From positions 248,001 through 312,000 of the forward strand of contig CAVUFN010000015.1 of NCBI GenBank assembly GCA_963740765.1: a stretch of DNA of 64,000 bases, in the 5' to 3' direction. This document shows, in pieces, positions 50,010 to 58,095 of this stretch. How positions within the stretch are numbered: position 1 is the stretch's first letter; each line of letters starts with the position of its first letter. Under the pieces are notes generated by a model. It worked only from the letters and a program-made list of their open reading frames with translations. It made no database searches and was not told where the DNA came from. The DNA is from DATLGB01 sp963740765. GTDB lineage: Bacteria; Actinomycetota; Thermoleophilia; Solirubrobacterales; Solirubrobacteraceae. The position numbers and the translations under genes are program-made.

Positions 50010-51344
50010 GTGACCGACCTGCCGCGCACCAACGACGAGGTCAAGGCCTTCGTCGAAGACCAGGGCATCCGCTTCATCCGGCTCTGGTTCACCGACATCC
50101 TGGGGCGGCTCAAGTCGTTCAGCATCAACTCCGCCGAGCTCGACGACGCCTTCGAAGGCGGCATGGGCTTCGACGGCTCCTCCGTGACGGGCTTCAACCC
50201 GATCGAGGAGTCCGACATGATCGCGGTCCCGGACCCGACCACCTTCGCGCTGCTGCCGTGGCGGGAGGGGGACGACGTCGCCCGCATGTTCGCCGACGTC
50301 CAGACGCCCGAGCGCGCCCCGTACGAGGGCGACCCGCGCCACGTCCTGCGCCGCGCCGAGGAGCGCATGAAGGCGATGGGCTTCGACCACTTCTACGTCG
50401 GCCCCGAGCTCGAGTACTTCTACTTCCGCGACTCGAAGTCCACCGAGGTCCTCGACGAGGGCGGTTACTTCGACCTGACCACGCTCGACGCCGGCTCCGA
50501 CGTCCGGCGCGACACCGTCCTCGCCCTCGAGCAGCTCGGCATCCACGTCGAGTACTCCCATCACGAGGTCGGCCCGTCCCAGCACGAGATCGACATCCGC
50601 TACGCCGACGCGCTGAAGATGGCCGACGACTGCATGACCTACCGCATCACGGTCAAGGAGTACGCGCTCAAGTACGGATGGCACGCGACGTTCATGCCCA
50701 AGCCGCTGTTCGGCGAGAACGGCTCGGGCATGCACACGCACATGTCCCTCTTCAAGGACGGCCAGAACGCGTTCTACGACGCCAACGACCCGTACTACCT
50801 GTCCGACGTCGGCAAGGCGTTCATCGCGGGGCAGCTGCGCCACGCCCGCGAGATGTGCGCGATCTTCGCCCAGTGGGTCAACTCCTACAAGCGGCTCGTC
50901 CCCGGCTACGAGGCCCCGACGTACAGCGCGTGGTCGCGGCGCAACCGCTCCGCGCTGGTCCGCGTCCCGCTGTACCACCCAGGCAAGGAGGCGGCCACGC
51001 GCATGGAGCTGCGCTGTCCCGACCCCGCCTGCAACCCGTACCTGACCTTCGCCGTGCTGCTGCACGCCGGCCTCGAGGGCATCGAGAAGGGCTACGAGCT
51101 GCCCGAGCCGATGGAGAAGAACCTCTACCACCTGACCCCGGACGAGCGGCGCCGGCTCGGCATCGAGCAGCTCCCGGAGACGCTCGGCGAGGCGATCGAG
51201 CTGACCTCGGAATCCGAGCTGTGCCTGCGCGCGCTCGGCGAGCACGTCTTCAACCGCTACGTCGAGATCAAGCGCTCCGAGTGGGAGGACTACCGCGTCC
51301 AGGTCACCCAGTGGGAGCTCGACCGCTACCTGAGCATCCTCTGA
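50010..51344 (+). CDS. glnA: type I glutamine synthetase (GlnA2-like)
   Basis: The 444-residue enzyme has the GS motifs GGMGFDGSSVTGF, ELEYFYF, HHEVGPSQHEID (metal site), the ATP loop FMPKPLFGENGSGMHTHMSL and RVPLYHPG. The adenylylation-site region reads KNLYHLTPDE, which is not the classical regulated form, and the overall length is of the short (alpha-type/GlnA2) group. It makes glutamine from glutamate and ammonia. The GTG is chosen because of the close -10 box and because the conserved sequence begins there. Confidence 0.95.
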   Translation: MTDLPRTNDEVKAFVEDQGIRFIRLWFTDILGRLKSFSINSAELDDAFEGGMGFDGSSVTGFNPIEESDMIAVPDPTTFALLPWREGDDVARMFADVQTPERAPYEGDPRHVLRRAEERMKAMGFDHFYVGPELEYFYFRDSKSTEVLDEGGYFDLTTLDAGSDVRRDTVLALEQLGIHVEYSHHEVGPSQHEIDIRYADALKMADDCMTYRITVKEYALKYGWHATFMPKPLFGENGSGMHTHMSLFKDGQNAFYDANDPYYLSDVGKAFIAGQLRHAREMCAIFAQWVNSYKRLVPGYEAPTYSAWSRRNRSALVRVPLYHPGKEAATRMELRCPDPACNPYLTFAVLLHAGLEGIEKGYELPEPMEKNLYHLTPDERRRLGIEQLPETLGEAIELTSESELCLRALGEHVFNRYVEIKRSEWEDYRVQVTQWELDRYLSIL

Positions 51345-51352
51345 CGACCTCC

Positions 51353-51369
51353 ACCCTGGGTCAGGGTGA
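51353..51369. repeat. small inverted repeat between glnA and ridA
   Basis: CACCCTG (51353-51359), loop GGT, CAGGGTG (51363-51369) form a perfect 7-bp stem 8 nt after the glnA stop and just before the ridA -10 box. It may be a weak terminator or an operator. Confidence 0.35.
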
Positions 51370-51388
51370 AAGTCGGCGCGGCTGCCGA

Positions 51389-51394
51389 TAGCTT
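51389..51394 (+). promoter_or_regulatory. leaderless-type -10 box (TAGCTT)
   Basis: TAGCTT lies 7 nt before the ridA ATG (51402), the same spacing as at glnA. GACGGGG between them could alternatively act as a weak ribosome site. Confidence 0.4.
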
Positions 51395-51401
51395 GACGGG
51401 G

Positions 51402-51785
51402 ATGAGGGAGACCATCACCGCCCCCGGCGCACCGGACGCCGTCGGCCCGTATTCACACGCTGTCAAGGCCGGCGGCCTGCTGTTCATCTCCGGCCAGATC
51501 CCGCTCGACCCCGCGACGAACGAGATCACGGGGGAGACCGCGGCCGATCAGGCCCGCCAGTGCCTGGACAACCTCGCCACGATCGCCGCGGCTGCCGGGA
51601 CCGACCTGAGCCAGGCGGTCAAGCTCACCGTCCTGCTGACCAACATCGGCGACTTCGCGGACGTCAACGAGGTCTACGGCGGCTACTTCACGAGCGACCC
51701 GCCCGCACGCGTCGCCTACGAGGTCAGCGCGCTCCCCAAGAACGCGCGAGTGGAGATCGATGCCATCGTCGCCCTCCCTGCGTGA
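51402..51785 (+). CDS. ridA: RidA-family enamine/imine deaminase
   Basis: The 127-residue product is a typical YjgF/YER057c/RidA protein: GPYSHAVKAGGLLFISGQIP, a middle helix (ADQARQCLDNLATIAAA), and the close RVAYEVSALPKNARVEIDAI with the Arg that binds the carboxylate. It hydrolyses the reactive 2-aminoacrylate or aminocrotonate released by PLP enzymes. It overlaps the threonine dehydratase gene by 26 bases, the very enzyme whose product it detoxifies. Confidence 0.95.
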   Translation: MRETITAPGAPDAVGPYSHAVKAGGLLFISGQIPLDPATNEITGETAADQARQCLDNLATIAAAAGTDLSQAVKLTVLLTNIGDFADVNEVYGGYFTSDPPARVAYEVSALPKNARVEIDAIVALPA

Positions 51786-52923
51786 CATCGAGGCGGCCCG
51801 CCCGGCCGTTGAGACGATCGCGCGGCGCACGCCGATCATCACCACCCGGACGTTCTCCGAGCGCCTCGGCGCCGACGTCGTCCTGAAGGCCGAGAACCTC
51901 CAGCGGACCGGATCGTTCAAGGTCCGCGGGGCCGCCGCGAAGCTCGCTGCGCTCGGGGACGGCTGCGCGCAAGGCGTCGTGTGCGCGAGCGCCGGCAACC
52001 ACGGCCAGGCGCTGGCGGCCAACGCCAGGGCGCGCGGCATCCCGTGCGACGTCTTCGTCCCCGTCGACGCGCCCATCGCCAAGGAGGAGGCGATCGTTGC
52101 CCAGGGCGGGACCGTCCACCGCGGCGGCGACGCGCTCGCCGACTGCATGAGCGAGGCGATCGCCTACGCCGGCGACTGCGGCCGCGCCTTCGTCCATCCC
52201 TATGACGACCCGGACATCGTCGCGGGCCAGGGGACCACCGGGCTCGAGCTGCTCGAGCAGGTGCCGGACCTCGCCAAGGTCGTCGTGTCCGTCGGCGGCG
52301 GCGGGCTCGCCGGCGGCCTCGCGACCGCGATCAAGGCCAAGCTGCCGGGCGTCGAGATCGTCGGCGTCCGCGCCGGTGCGCGCCCGACGATCGCCGACGG
52401 CATCGCCGTCAAGCATCCCGGGGAGGTGACCCAGCCGCTGCTGGACGCGTATCTCGACGACCTCGTCACGGTGGAGGAGGACGCGATCGCCGAGGCCATG
52501 TTCCTGCTGCTCGAGCGGGCGAAGCTGGTCGTCGAGGGCGCCGGCGCCGTGCCGCTCGCGGCGCTGTTCGCCGGCGTCACGGCACCCGCGACCGCGGGCA
52601 CGACCGTCGCCGTCCTCTCCGGCGGGAACGTCGACGCGGGCCTGCTCGCCGGCGTGGCCCGCCGCCACGAGTCGATCTCCGGCCGCCGCCTCGTGCTGCT
52701 GACTCGCATCCCCGACCGCCCGGGCGGGCTCGCCCGGCTGCTGGAGTCGGTTGCCACCACCGGCGCCAACCTCGTCGACGTCTCCCACGTCCGCGAGGGC
52801 GTCGACCTGCACGTGAGCGAGACGGCCGTCGAGCTCGTCCTGGAGACCCGCGGCCGCGAGCACGCCGACGGCGTCCGCAGCGCGCTCGACGCCGCCGGAT
52901 ACAGCCTCAGCGTCATCCGCTGA
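51760..52923 (+). CDS. ilvA: threonine ammonia-lyase with ACT domain
   Basis: The 387-residue fold-type II PLP enzyme has the lysine in GSFKVRGA (K54), the phosphate loop SVGGGGLAGGL, and the Ser/Asn region SAGNHGQALAA. A C-terminal ACT domain (about 318-387; LTRIPDRPGGLARLLESVA) suggests allosteric control. This short form (one ACT) is the catabolic/biosynthetic TdcB-like type. It turns threonine into 2-oxobutanoate and ammonia. It is translationally coupled to ridA. Confidence 0.93.
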   Translation: MPSSPSLRDIEAARPAVETIARRTPIITTRTFSERLGADVVLKAENLQRTGSFKVRGAAAKLAALGDGCAQGVVCASAGNHGQALAANARARGIPCDVFVPVDAPIAKEEAIVAQGGTVHRGGDALADCMSEAIAYAGDCGRAFVHPYDDPDIVAGQGTTGLELLEQVPDLAKVVVSVGGGGLAGGLATAIKAKLPGVEIVGVRAGARPTIADGIAVKHPGEVTQPLLDAYLDDLVTVEEDAIAEAMFLLLERAKLVVEGAGAVPLAALFAGVTAPATAGTTVAVLSGGNVDAGLLAGVARRHESISGRRLVLLTRIPDRPGGLARLLESVATTGANLVDVSHVREGVDLHVSETAVELVLETRGREHADGVRSALDAAGYSLSVIR

Positions 52924-52947
52924 CGCCGCGTCACGGCGCGACGGTGA

Positions 52948-53646
52948 TCAGCGCGCGCTGAGGCGCTGGTCGAGCAGGCGGACGGTGCTCTCGAGGTGAC
53001 AGCGCATCGCCTCGCGGGCGCCCTGAGCGTCCCCGGACGCGATGGCCTCCGCGACGGCCCGGTGCTGGGTGGCGGACTCCTCGCGGGTCGAGTCGTGCGG
53101 CTCGAGCTGCGCGAGCAGGTCGGACATCTCACCTTGCACCTGGGTCATGGCGGCGACGACGCGGCCGCTGTCGGCGGCCTCGGCGAGCAACAGGTGGAAG
53201 GCGGCGTCCCAGCGGCGGTAGGTGATCCAGTCCTCGCCGTTGGTGTGATTGGCGGCGGCATTGGCGAGCGCGGCGCGCTGTCCGTCCGTCGCCCGCTCGG
53301 CGGCGAGCTGGACCGTGCCCAGCTCCAGCGCGATGCGCCAGTCGAGCAAGGCCCGGGAACGCTCGAGGGGGTACGGATGCTCAGAGGCGGCGGGCGGCGA
53401 CTGGCTGACGAAGGTGCCGCCGGCGCGGCCGCGTACGGCGACGAGGTGTCCCGAGTCGGTCAGGGTGCCGAGTGCGGCACGCAGGGTCGAGCGCGAGATG
53501 CCGAAGTGCTCCGCGAGCTCACGCTCGGGCGGCAGGCGGGCGCCGGGCTCCAGGAGACCGATGCGGATCGCGGTGCCGAGCCGTTCGAGCGTGCTGTCGT
53601 ACGTGCTGGGTGCGGCGACCGGGGCGAAGATCGTTGACGTTGACAC
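52948..53646 (-). CDS. GntR/FadR-family (FCD) transcriptional regulator
   Basis: The 232-residue product has a GntR winged helix (about 15-75; GARLPPERELAEHFGISRST) and an FCD ligand domain (about 95-225) with metal-binding His/Asp residues in DAAFHLLLAEAA and THQRAVAEAIASGD-like positions. GTG 53646 is chosen since the fold begins right after it; ATG 53679 is an alternative. It is divergent from the GMC oxidoreductase and probably controls it. Confidence 0.88.
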   Translation of the reverse strand: MSTSTIFAPVAAPSTYDSTLERLGTAIRIGLLEPGARLPPERELAEHFGISRSTLRAALGTLTDSGHLVAVRGRAGGTFVSQSPPAASEHPYPLERSRALLDWRIALELGTVQLAAERATDGQRAALANAAANHTNGEDWITYRRWDAAFHLLLAEAADSGRVVAAMTQVQGEMSDLLAQLEPHDSTREESATQHRAVAEAIASGDAQGAREAMRCHLESTVRLLDQRLSAR

Positions 53647-53726
53647 TGCATGCTGTAACGGAGATCCGACGGAAAACATTCGCAAAGCGGTGAAGAGTAA
53701 TCGTGACGCAGGCGTCAACTTTGGGC

Positions 53727-53732
53727 TAGGGT
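53727..53732 (+). promoter_or_regulatory. leaderless-type -10 box (TAGGGT)
   Basis: TAGGGT is followed by 7 nt (GCTCGCC) and the GTG of the GMC oxidoreductase at 53740, matching the glnA geometry and deciding the start over the GTG at 53731. Confidence 0.5.
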
Positions 53733-53739
53733 GCTCGCC

Positions 53740-55458
53740 GTGCACGACTACGACTGGCTGGTCATCGGGTCAGGCTTCGGAGGCAGCGTCAGCGCCCTGC
53801 GGCTGAGCGAGCAGGGCCACCGGGTGGCGGTGCTGGAGTCCGGGCGGAGCTTCGCCGACAGCGAGTTCCCGACGTCCACCTGGGACGCGCGCAAGTACTT
53901 CTTCGCCCCGAAGCTGGGCATGAGGGGCATCCTGCGTCTGACGGTCTTCAAGGACGTCTTCATCGGCAGCGGGGCGGGCGTCGGCGGCGGCTCGCTGGGC
54001 TACGCCAACACGCTCTACCGCGCGCCGCGCCGCTTCTACGACGACCCGCAGTGGGCCGCGCTGTCCGACGACTGGGGCGCGGAGCTGCGGCCCCATTACG
54101 ACACGGCGGAGCGCATGCTCGGCGTCACCGACGTGGACACGGACGATCCCGCCGACGACCTCCTGCGCGAGTTCGGGCGCACCCTCGGCGTCGAGGACAC
54201 GTACGCCAAGACGCGCGTCGGCGTCTACTTCGGCGACGGGGTGGGGGACCCGTACTTCGACGGCGACGGCCCGGAGCGGACGCCGTGCTCCCACTGCGGG
54301 CGTTGCATGGTCGGCTGTCCGGTCGGCGCCAAGAACACGCTGGTCAAGAACTACCTGTGGTTCGCGGAGCGCAACGGGGTGCAGATCGTCCCGGAGCGGA
54401 CGGTCATCGACATCCGGCCGCGGCGTGGGCGGGGCGAGTCCGGCTACGAGGTCGTCTCGGAGCGCACCGGCGCGTGGCTGAACAAGGACCGCCGCACCCA
54501 CACGACCGGCGGGGTCGTGGTCGCCGCCGGGGCGCTGGGGACCAACCTGCTCCTGCAGCGCTGCCGCCTGGCCGGCGGCCTGCCGAAGCTCTCCGCCCGC
54601 CTCGGGGAGCTGGTCCGCACGAACAGCGAGTCCGTCCTGAGCGTGACGCTGCCGCGCGGCGCGGAGGACATCACCAGGCGCGTCGCCATCACCGGTTCGA
54701 TCTATCCCGATGCCGACACGCACATCGAGACGGTCGTCTACGGCAAGGCGGGCGGCTCGATGAGCTGGCTCAACACGCTGATGGTCGGGGACGGCAACCG
54801 CGTCACCCGGCCGCTGCAGCTGCTCGCCGCGATCGCCCGCCACCCCGGCCGGTTCGCGAAGCTCCAGCTCAACCGCTGGCGCTGGTCGGAGCGCACCATC
54901 GTCATCCTCGTCATGCAGACGCTCGACAACGCCATGGCGCTGCGGGCGCGAAGGACCCGCTTCGGCCGGGTCAAGCTCCGCACCGAGCAGAACCCCGACA
55001 ACCCCAATCCGACCTTCATCCCGGTCGCCAACCAGTTCGCCGAGTGGCTGGCCGAGCGCACGGGCGGCATCGCGCAGTCCTCCGTCCTGGAGGCGACCGC
55101 GAACATCCCCTTCACCGCCCACATCCTCGGCGGGGCGGCGATCGGAGACTCTCCCGAGACCGGCGTGGTCGACAGCCGCCACCGCGTCTTCGGCTACGAG
55201 AACCTGCTCGTCTGCGACGGGTCGGCCGTGCCCGCCAACGTCGGCGTCAACCCCTCGCTGACCATCACCGCGATGGCCGAGCGCGCGATGGCGCTACTCG
55301 CCGCGGAGCGCGGCGCGCCGGACCTTCCCGGACGTGGTCTTGGGCAGGCTGTCGGCGAAGTCGACGACGCGGGGGTACTTGTACGGGGCGGTGACCTGCT
55401 TGACGTGGCCCTGCAAAGCGGCGATCAGGTCGTCGGAGGGGCTGAACCCGTCTCGTAG
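53740..55458 (+). CDS. GMC oxidoreductase (cholesterol-oxidase-like)
   Basis: The 572-residue flavoprotein begins DYDWLVIGSGFGGSVSALRL with the FAD-binding G-x-G-x-x-G, and has a Cys-rich loop CSHCGRCMVGCPVGAK (about 184-199) typical of ChoD-like members that may carry an iron-sulphur or structural site. The late DGSAVPANVGVNPSLTITA motif holds the catalytic Asn. It probably oxidises a sterol or other alcohol. The last 48 or so residues after ALLAAERG are an unconserved tail read antisense to the convergent acyl-CoA synthetase, an overlap of 165 bases. Confidence 0.9.
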   Translation: MHDYDWLVIGSGFGGSVSALRLSEQGHRVAVLESGRSFADSEFPTSTWDARKYFFAPKLGMRGILRLTVFKDVFIGSGAGVGGGSLGYANTLYRAPRRFYDDPQWAALSDDWGAELRPHYDTAERMLGVTDVDTDDPADDLLREFGRTLGVEDTYAKTRVGVYFGDGVGDPYFDGDGPERTPCSHCGRCMVGCPVGAKNTLVKNYLWFAERNGVQIVPERTVIDIRPRRGRGESGYEVVSERTGAWLNKDRRTHTTGGVVVAAGALGTNLLLQRCRLAGGLPKLSARLGELVRTNSESVLSVTLPRGAEDITRRVAITGSIYPDADTHIETVVYGKAGGSMSWLNTLMVGDGNRVTRPLQLLAAIARHPGRFAKLQLNRWRWSERTIVILVMQTLDNAMALRARRTRFGRVKLRTEQNPDNPNPTFIPVANQFAEWLAERTGGIAQSSVLEATANIPFTAHILGGAAIGDSPETGVVDSRHRVFGYENLLVCDGSAVPANVGVNPSLTITAMAERAMALLAAERGAPDLPGRGLGQAVGEVDDAGVLVRGGDLLDVALQSGDQVVGGAEPVS

Positions 55459-56766
55459 GACCACCACCGCGCGGACGACCGATCCGCGCTCGTCGTCCGG
55501 CTTGGCCACCACGGCCGCCTCGGCGACTGCCTCGTGGGCGACGAGAGCTGATTCGACCTCGAACGGGCCTATCCGGTAGCCGCTGGAGATGATCACGTCG
55601 TCGGTCCTGCCCTCGAAGAAGAGGTATCCACGTTCATCCTGCGTCACCCTGTCCCCGGTTCTCCATGGTCCGCAGGACGAACGAAGGTCCCCTCCGCCTG
55701 CCGCAAGCGGGATCACCGGCAGAGGGGACCTTCGCTCGTCCCCCGTTGACACCTTTCCATCGAGGTAGCCCACGAAGAACGTGGGGTCGGTGACCGGGTC
55801 CCGCAGCACGAGCTCACCATCCTGCACCACCAGGTCGATTCCATCCAGTGGGCGGCCCATTGAGCCGGGCACGGGCGGCACACCCGGCGGGTGGCCGGTG
55901 AGCTGGCCGGTCTCCGTCTGGCCGTATCCATCGCGGATCCAGACGCCGGTGGCCTCGTGCCAGGCGCGCAGGACCTCGGGGTTGAGCGCCTCGCCGGCCG
56001 CCACGAGGCCCTTGAGGTCGGGCAGCGGGCGCAGGTCGACGCGCTTGGCCATGACGCGATACTCCGTCGGGGCCATGCAGAGGACGTCGACGCGCTCGCG
56101 CTCGAGCAGGTCGAGGCGCTCGGTGGGGTCGAAGCGCGCGTCGTGCAGGAGGGCCGCGGCGCCGCGCAGCCACGGGGCGATGAAGACGTTGCGGGCCGAC
56201 TTCGACCAGCCGCTGGCCGCCGTGCACCAGACCAGTGCAGCCGGCTCGGGGGCCAGCCACGTGTCCGCCTGCAGCCGCTGGCCGGGCAGGTAGCGCTGCC
56301 CGTGCACGACCGCCTTGGGGTCGCCGGCGGTACCGGAGGTGAAGGTGATCAGGCAGGGGTCGTCCGGCGCCAGCTGGGCGGGGTCCGGGGCGGGTCCGGC
56401 TTCCTCCCACAACGTCGGGCCGGTCCAGCCCGCCTCGCGCAGGACGGCGGCGTTGCGGGGATCGGCGACGACGGCCTTGGGGGCGGTGATGTCCAGCCGG
56501 GCGCGCAGGTCCCTCGCGCGCAGCTGCTCGTTGCACGGGAGGACGACGTAGCCCTGCCGGAAGCACGCCACCATCGCGACGACCCACTGCGGGCGGTTGC
56601 CGATCAGGGTGAGGACGACGTCGCCGCGCCGCACCCCGGCGGCGTGCAGCGCGCCCGCGCGCTCGGCGGCGGCGGCGGCGACCTCGGCGAACGTCCACTC
56701 CCGCACCCCCGATTCGACGAGCGCCCGGCCCTCGCGCCGGGTGACGACGTCACTCCAGAAGTTCAT
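55294..56766 (-). CDS. acyl-CoA synthetase / AMP-dependent ligase
   Basis: The 490-residue ANL enzyme has P-loop TFTSGTAGDPKAVVHGQ, the AMP-binding GYGQTETGQ, RTGDRVTQDERGY (A8/A3 region) and the terminal catalytic Lys in KTTSGKVRRAALRGE. It activates a carboxylic acid as acyl-AMP and then acyl-CoA. A 22-residue segment (about 343-364, ERRSPLPVIPLAAGGGD and following) between STGD and GPWRTGD is not seen in relatives I recall and encodes a long palindrome. ATG overlaps the cyclase stop (ATGA). Confidence 0.9.
   Translation of the reverse strand: MNFWSDVVTRREGRALVESGVREWTFAEVAAAAAERAGALHAAGVRRGDVVLTLIGNRPQWVVAMVACFRQGYVVLPCNEQLRARDLRARLDITAPKAVVADPRNAAVLREAGWTGPTLWEEAGPAPDPAQLAPDDPCLITFTSGTAGDPKAVVHGQRYLPGQRLQADTWLAPEPAALVWCTAASGWSKSARNVFIAPWLRGAAALLHDARFDPTERLDLLERERVDVLCMAPTEYRVMAKRVDLRPLPDLKGLVAAGEALNPEVLRAWHEATGVWIRDGYGQTETGQLTGHPPGVPPVPGSMGRPLDGIDLVVQDGELVLRDPVTDPTFFVGYLDGKVSTGDERRSPLPVIPLAAGGGDLRSSCGPWRTGDRVTQDERGYLFFEGRTDDVIISSGYRIGPFEVESALVAHEAVAEAAVVAKPDDERGSVVRAVVVLRDGFSPSDDLIAALQGHVKQVTAPYKYPRVVDFADSLPKTTSGKVRRAALRGE
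55675..55741. repeat. 67-bp palindromic element inside the acyl-CoA synthetase gene
   Basis: Left arm 55675-55694 and right arm 55722-55741 are inverted repeats over 20 bp with one mismatch (left GGACGAACGAAGGTCCCCTC). The inner 27 bases can pair again (TGCCG with CGGCA; CCGC-AA-GCGG). The element is in frame and adds about 22 residues without a stop. Confidence 0.75.
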
Positions 56767-58091
56767 GCGACCGCCCAGAGGCGCCACTCGCCGGGCACGC
56801 CGCGGAGCTCGTGCGCGCCGCGGTCGTCGAAGCGCAGCCCCGATCCCACGACGAGGTCCTTGACCGTGTTGGAGACGCGCACCTCGCCGGGGGCAGCGCC
56901 GGCCATGACGCGCGCGGCGATGTGGACGGCGAGGCCGCCGACGTCGTCGCCCATGACCTCGCACTCGCCCGTGTGCAGGCCGGCGCGCACGTCGAGGCCG
57001 AGGCTGCGGACCTCGTCGGTGATCCCGCGGGCGGCGCGGATGGCGCGGGCGGGGCCGTCGAAGGTCGCCAGCCACCCGTCCCCGACGGATTTGATGGCGC
57101 GCCCGCGGTGGCGGGCGATCTGAGCCCGCGTGGCGCGGTCGTGCTGCTCGAGCAGGCCGCGCCAGCGCGCGTCGCCCAGCTCGGCGGCGCGCTCGGTGGA
57201 GCGGTGGATGTCGGTGAAGAGGACGGTGGCGAGGACGCGGTCGGGCTCGCGCTCGGCGCGAGCGCCGGTCAGGAACTCCTCGATCTCGCCCAGGACGGCC
57301 TCGCTGTCGCCCAGGAACGGCAGCGAGTCCTGGCCCTCCAGGGTCACGAGCCGGGCGTTGGGGATGTGCTCGGCCAGGTACAGGGAGTGGCGGTAATCGA
57401 AGCCCGCGTCGTCGCGGCGGTGCATCACGAGCGTCGGCGCCTGGATCGACGGCAGGACCTTGCGGACGTCGACGTTGCCGTTCGCGGAGATCATGTTGGT
57501 GGCGAAGACCGGGTCCATCGCCAGTCGCTGGAGGCGGCTCATCCACGCGCCCAGGCGGCGGTCGTCGGCGTAGTTGGGCGCCCACTGCGCCGACAGGAGG
57601 TCACCGACGCCCCAGTCGTCGCGCAGCACGTCCGAGCCGGTCTCGCGAGCTTCGCTGGTCCGCGCCCACTCGTACCCCGGCGCCCGCGTCATCCGCGCCA
57701 TCGACGCGTACAGCAGCAGGGCACCGACGCGCTCAGGCGCGGTGGCGGCGAACAGCATCGCCATCGGCCCGCCCTCGTAGATGGCCATGATCGCCGCGCG
57801 CTCGGAGCCGGCGGCGTCCATCACCGCGTGGATGTCGTCCATCTGGTCCTCGAGCGGCGCCGGGTGCTCGAAGCGCTCCGACATGCCGCTGCCGCGGCGG
57901 TCGAAGATGATCAGGCGCGCGAAGGTCGCCAGGCGGTCGAAGAACGCCGCGACGAGCGGGTGCTCCCACAGATGCTCCATCGCGGAGATGGACTGGGGGA
58001 CGTACATGAGGTCCAGCGGCCCGTCGCCGAGCGTCGTCCACGCAAGCATCCGCCCGTCGCGCGCCGTCGTATAGCGCGTGGTCGGGGCCAT
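56763..58091 (-). CDS. alpha/beta-hydrolase-like sensor fused to a class III adenylate/guanylate cyclase
   Basis: The 442-residue product has an alpha/beta-hydrolase-type N-terminal domain (about 1-265) and a class III cyclase C-terminal domain (about 285-440; VLATVLFTDIHRSTERA has the metal Asp, AIKSVGDGWLATFDGPARAI the second metal region, and GLHTGECE). At the nucleophile elbow the usual G-x-S-x-G-like SEGGP is YEGGP (Tyr 105), so the hydrolase half cannot use a Ser nucleophile and is probably a ligand sensor. It should make cAMP in response to a small molecule. It lies between the protease and ligase genes with 4-base gaps or overlaps. Confidence 0.87.
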   Translation of the reverse strand: MAPTTRYTTARDGRMLAWTTLGDGPLDLMYVPQSISAMEHLWEHPLVAAFFDRLATFARLIIFDRRGSGMSERFEHPAPLEDQMDDIHAVMDAAGSERAAIMAIYEGGPMAMLFAATAPERVGALLLYASMARMTRAPGYEWARTSEARETGSDVLRDDWGVGDLLSAQWAPNYADDRRLGAWMSRLQRLAMDPVFATNMISANGNVDVRKVLPSIQAPTLVMHRRDDAGFDYRHSLYLAEHIPNARLVTLEGQDSLPFLGDSEAVLGEIEEFLTGARAEREPDRVLATVLFTDIHRSTERAAELGDARWRGLLEQHDRATRAQIARHRGRAIKSVGDGWLATFDGPARAIRAARGITDEVRSLGLDVRAGLHTGECEVMGDDVGGLAVHIAARVMAGAAPGEVRVSNTVKDLVVGSGLRFDDRGAHELRGVPGEWRLWAVA

Positions 58092-58095
58092 GGGC

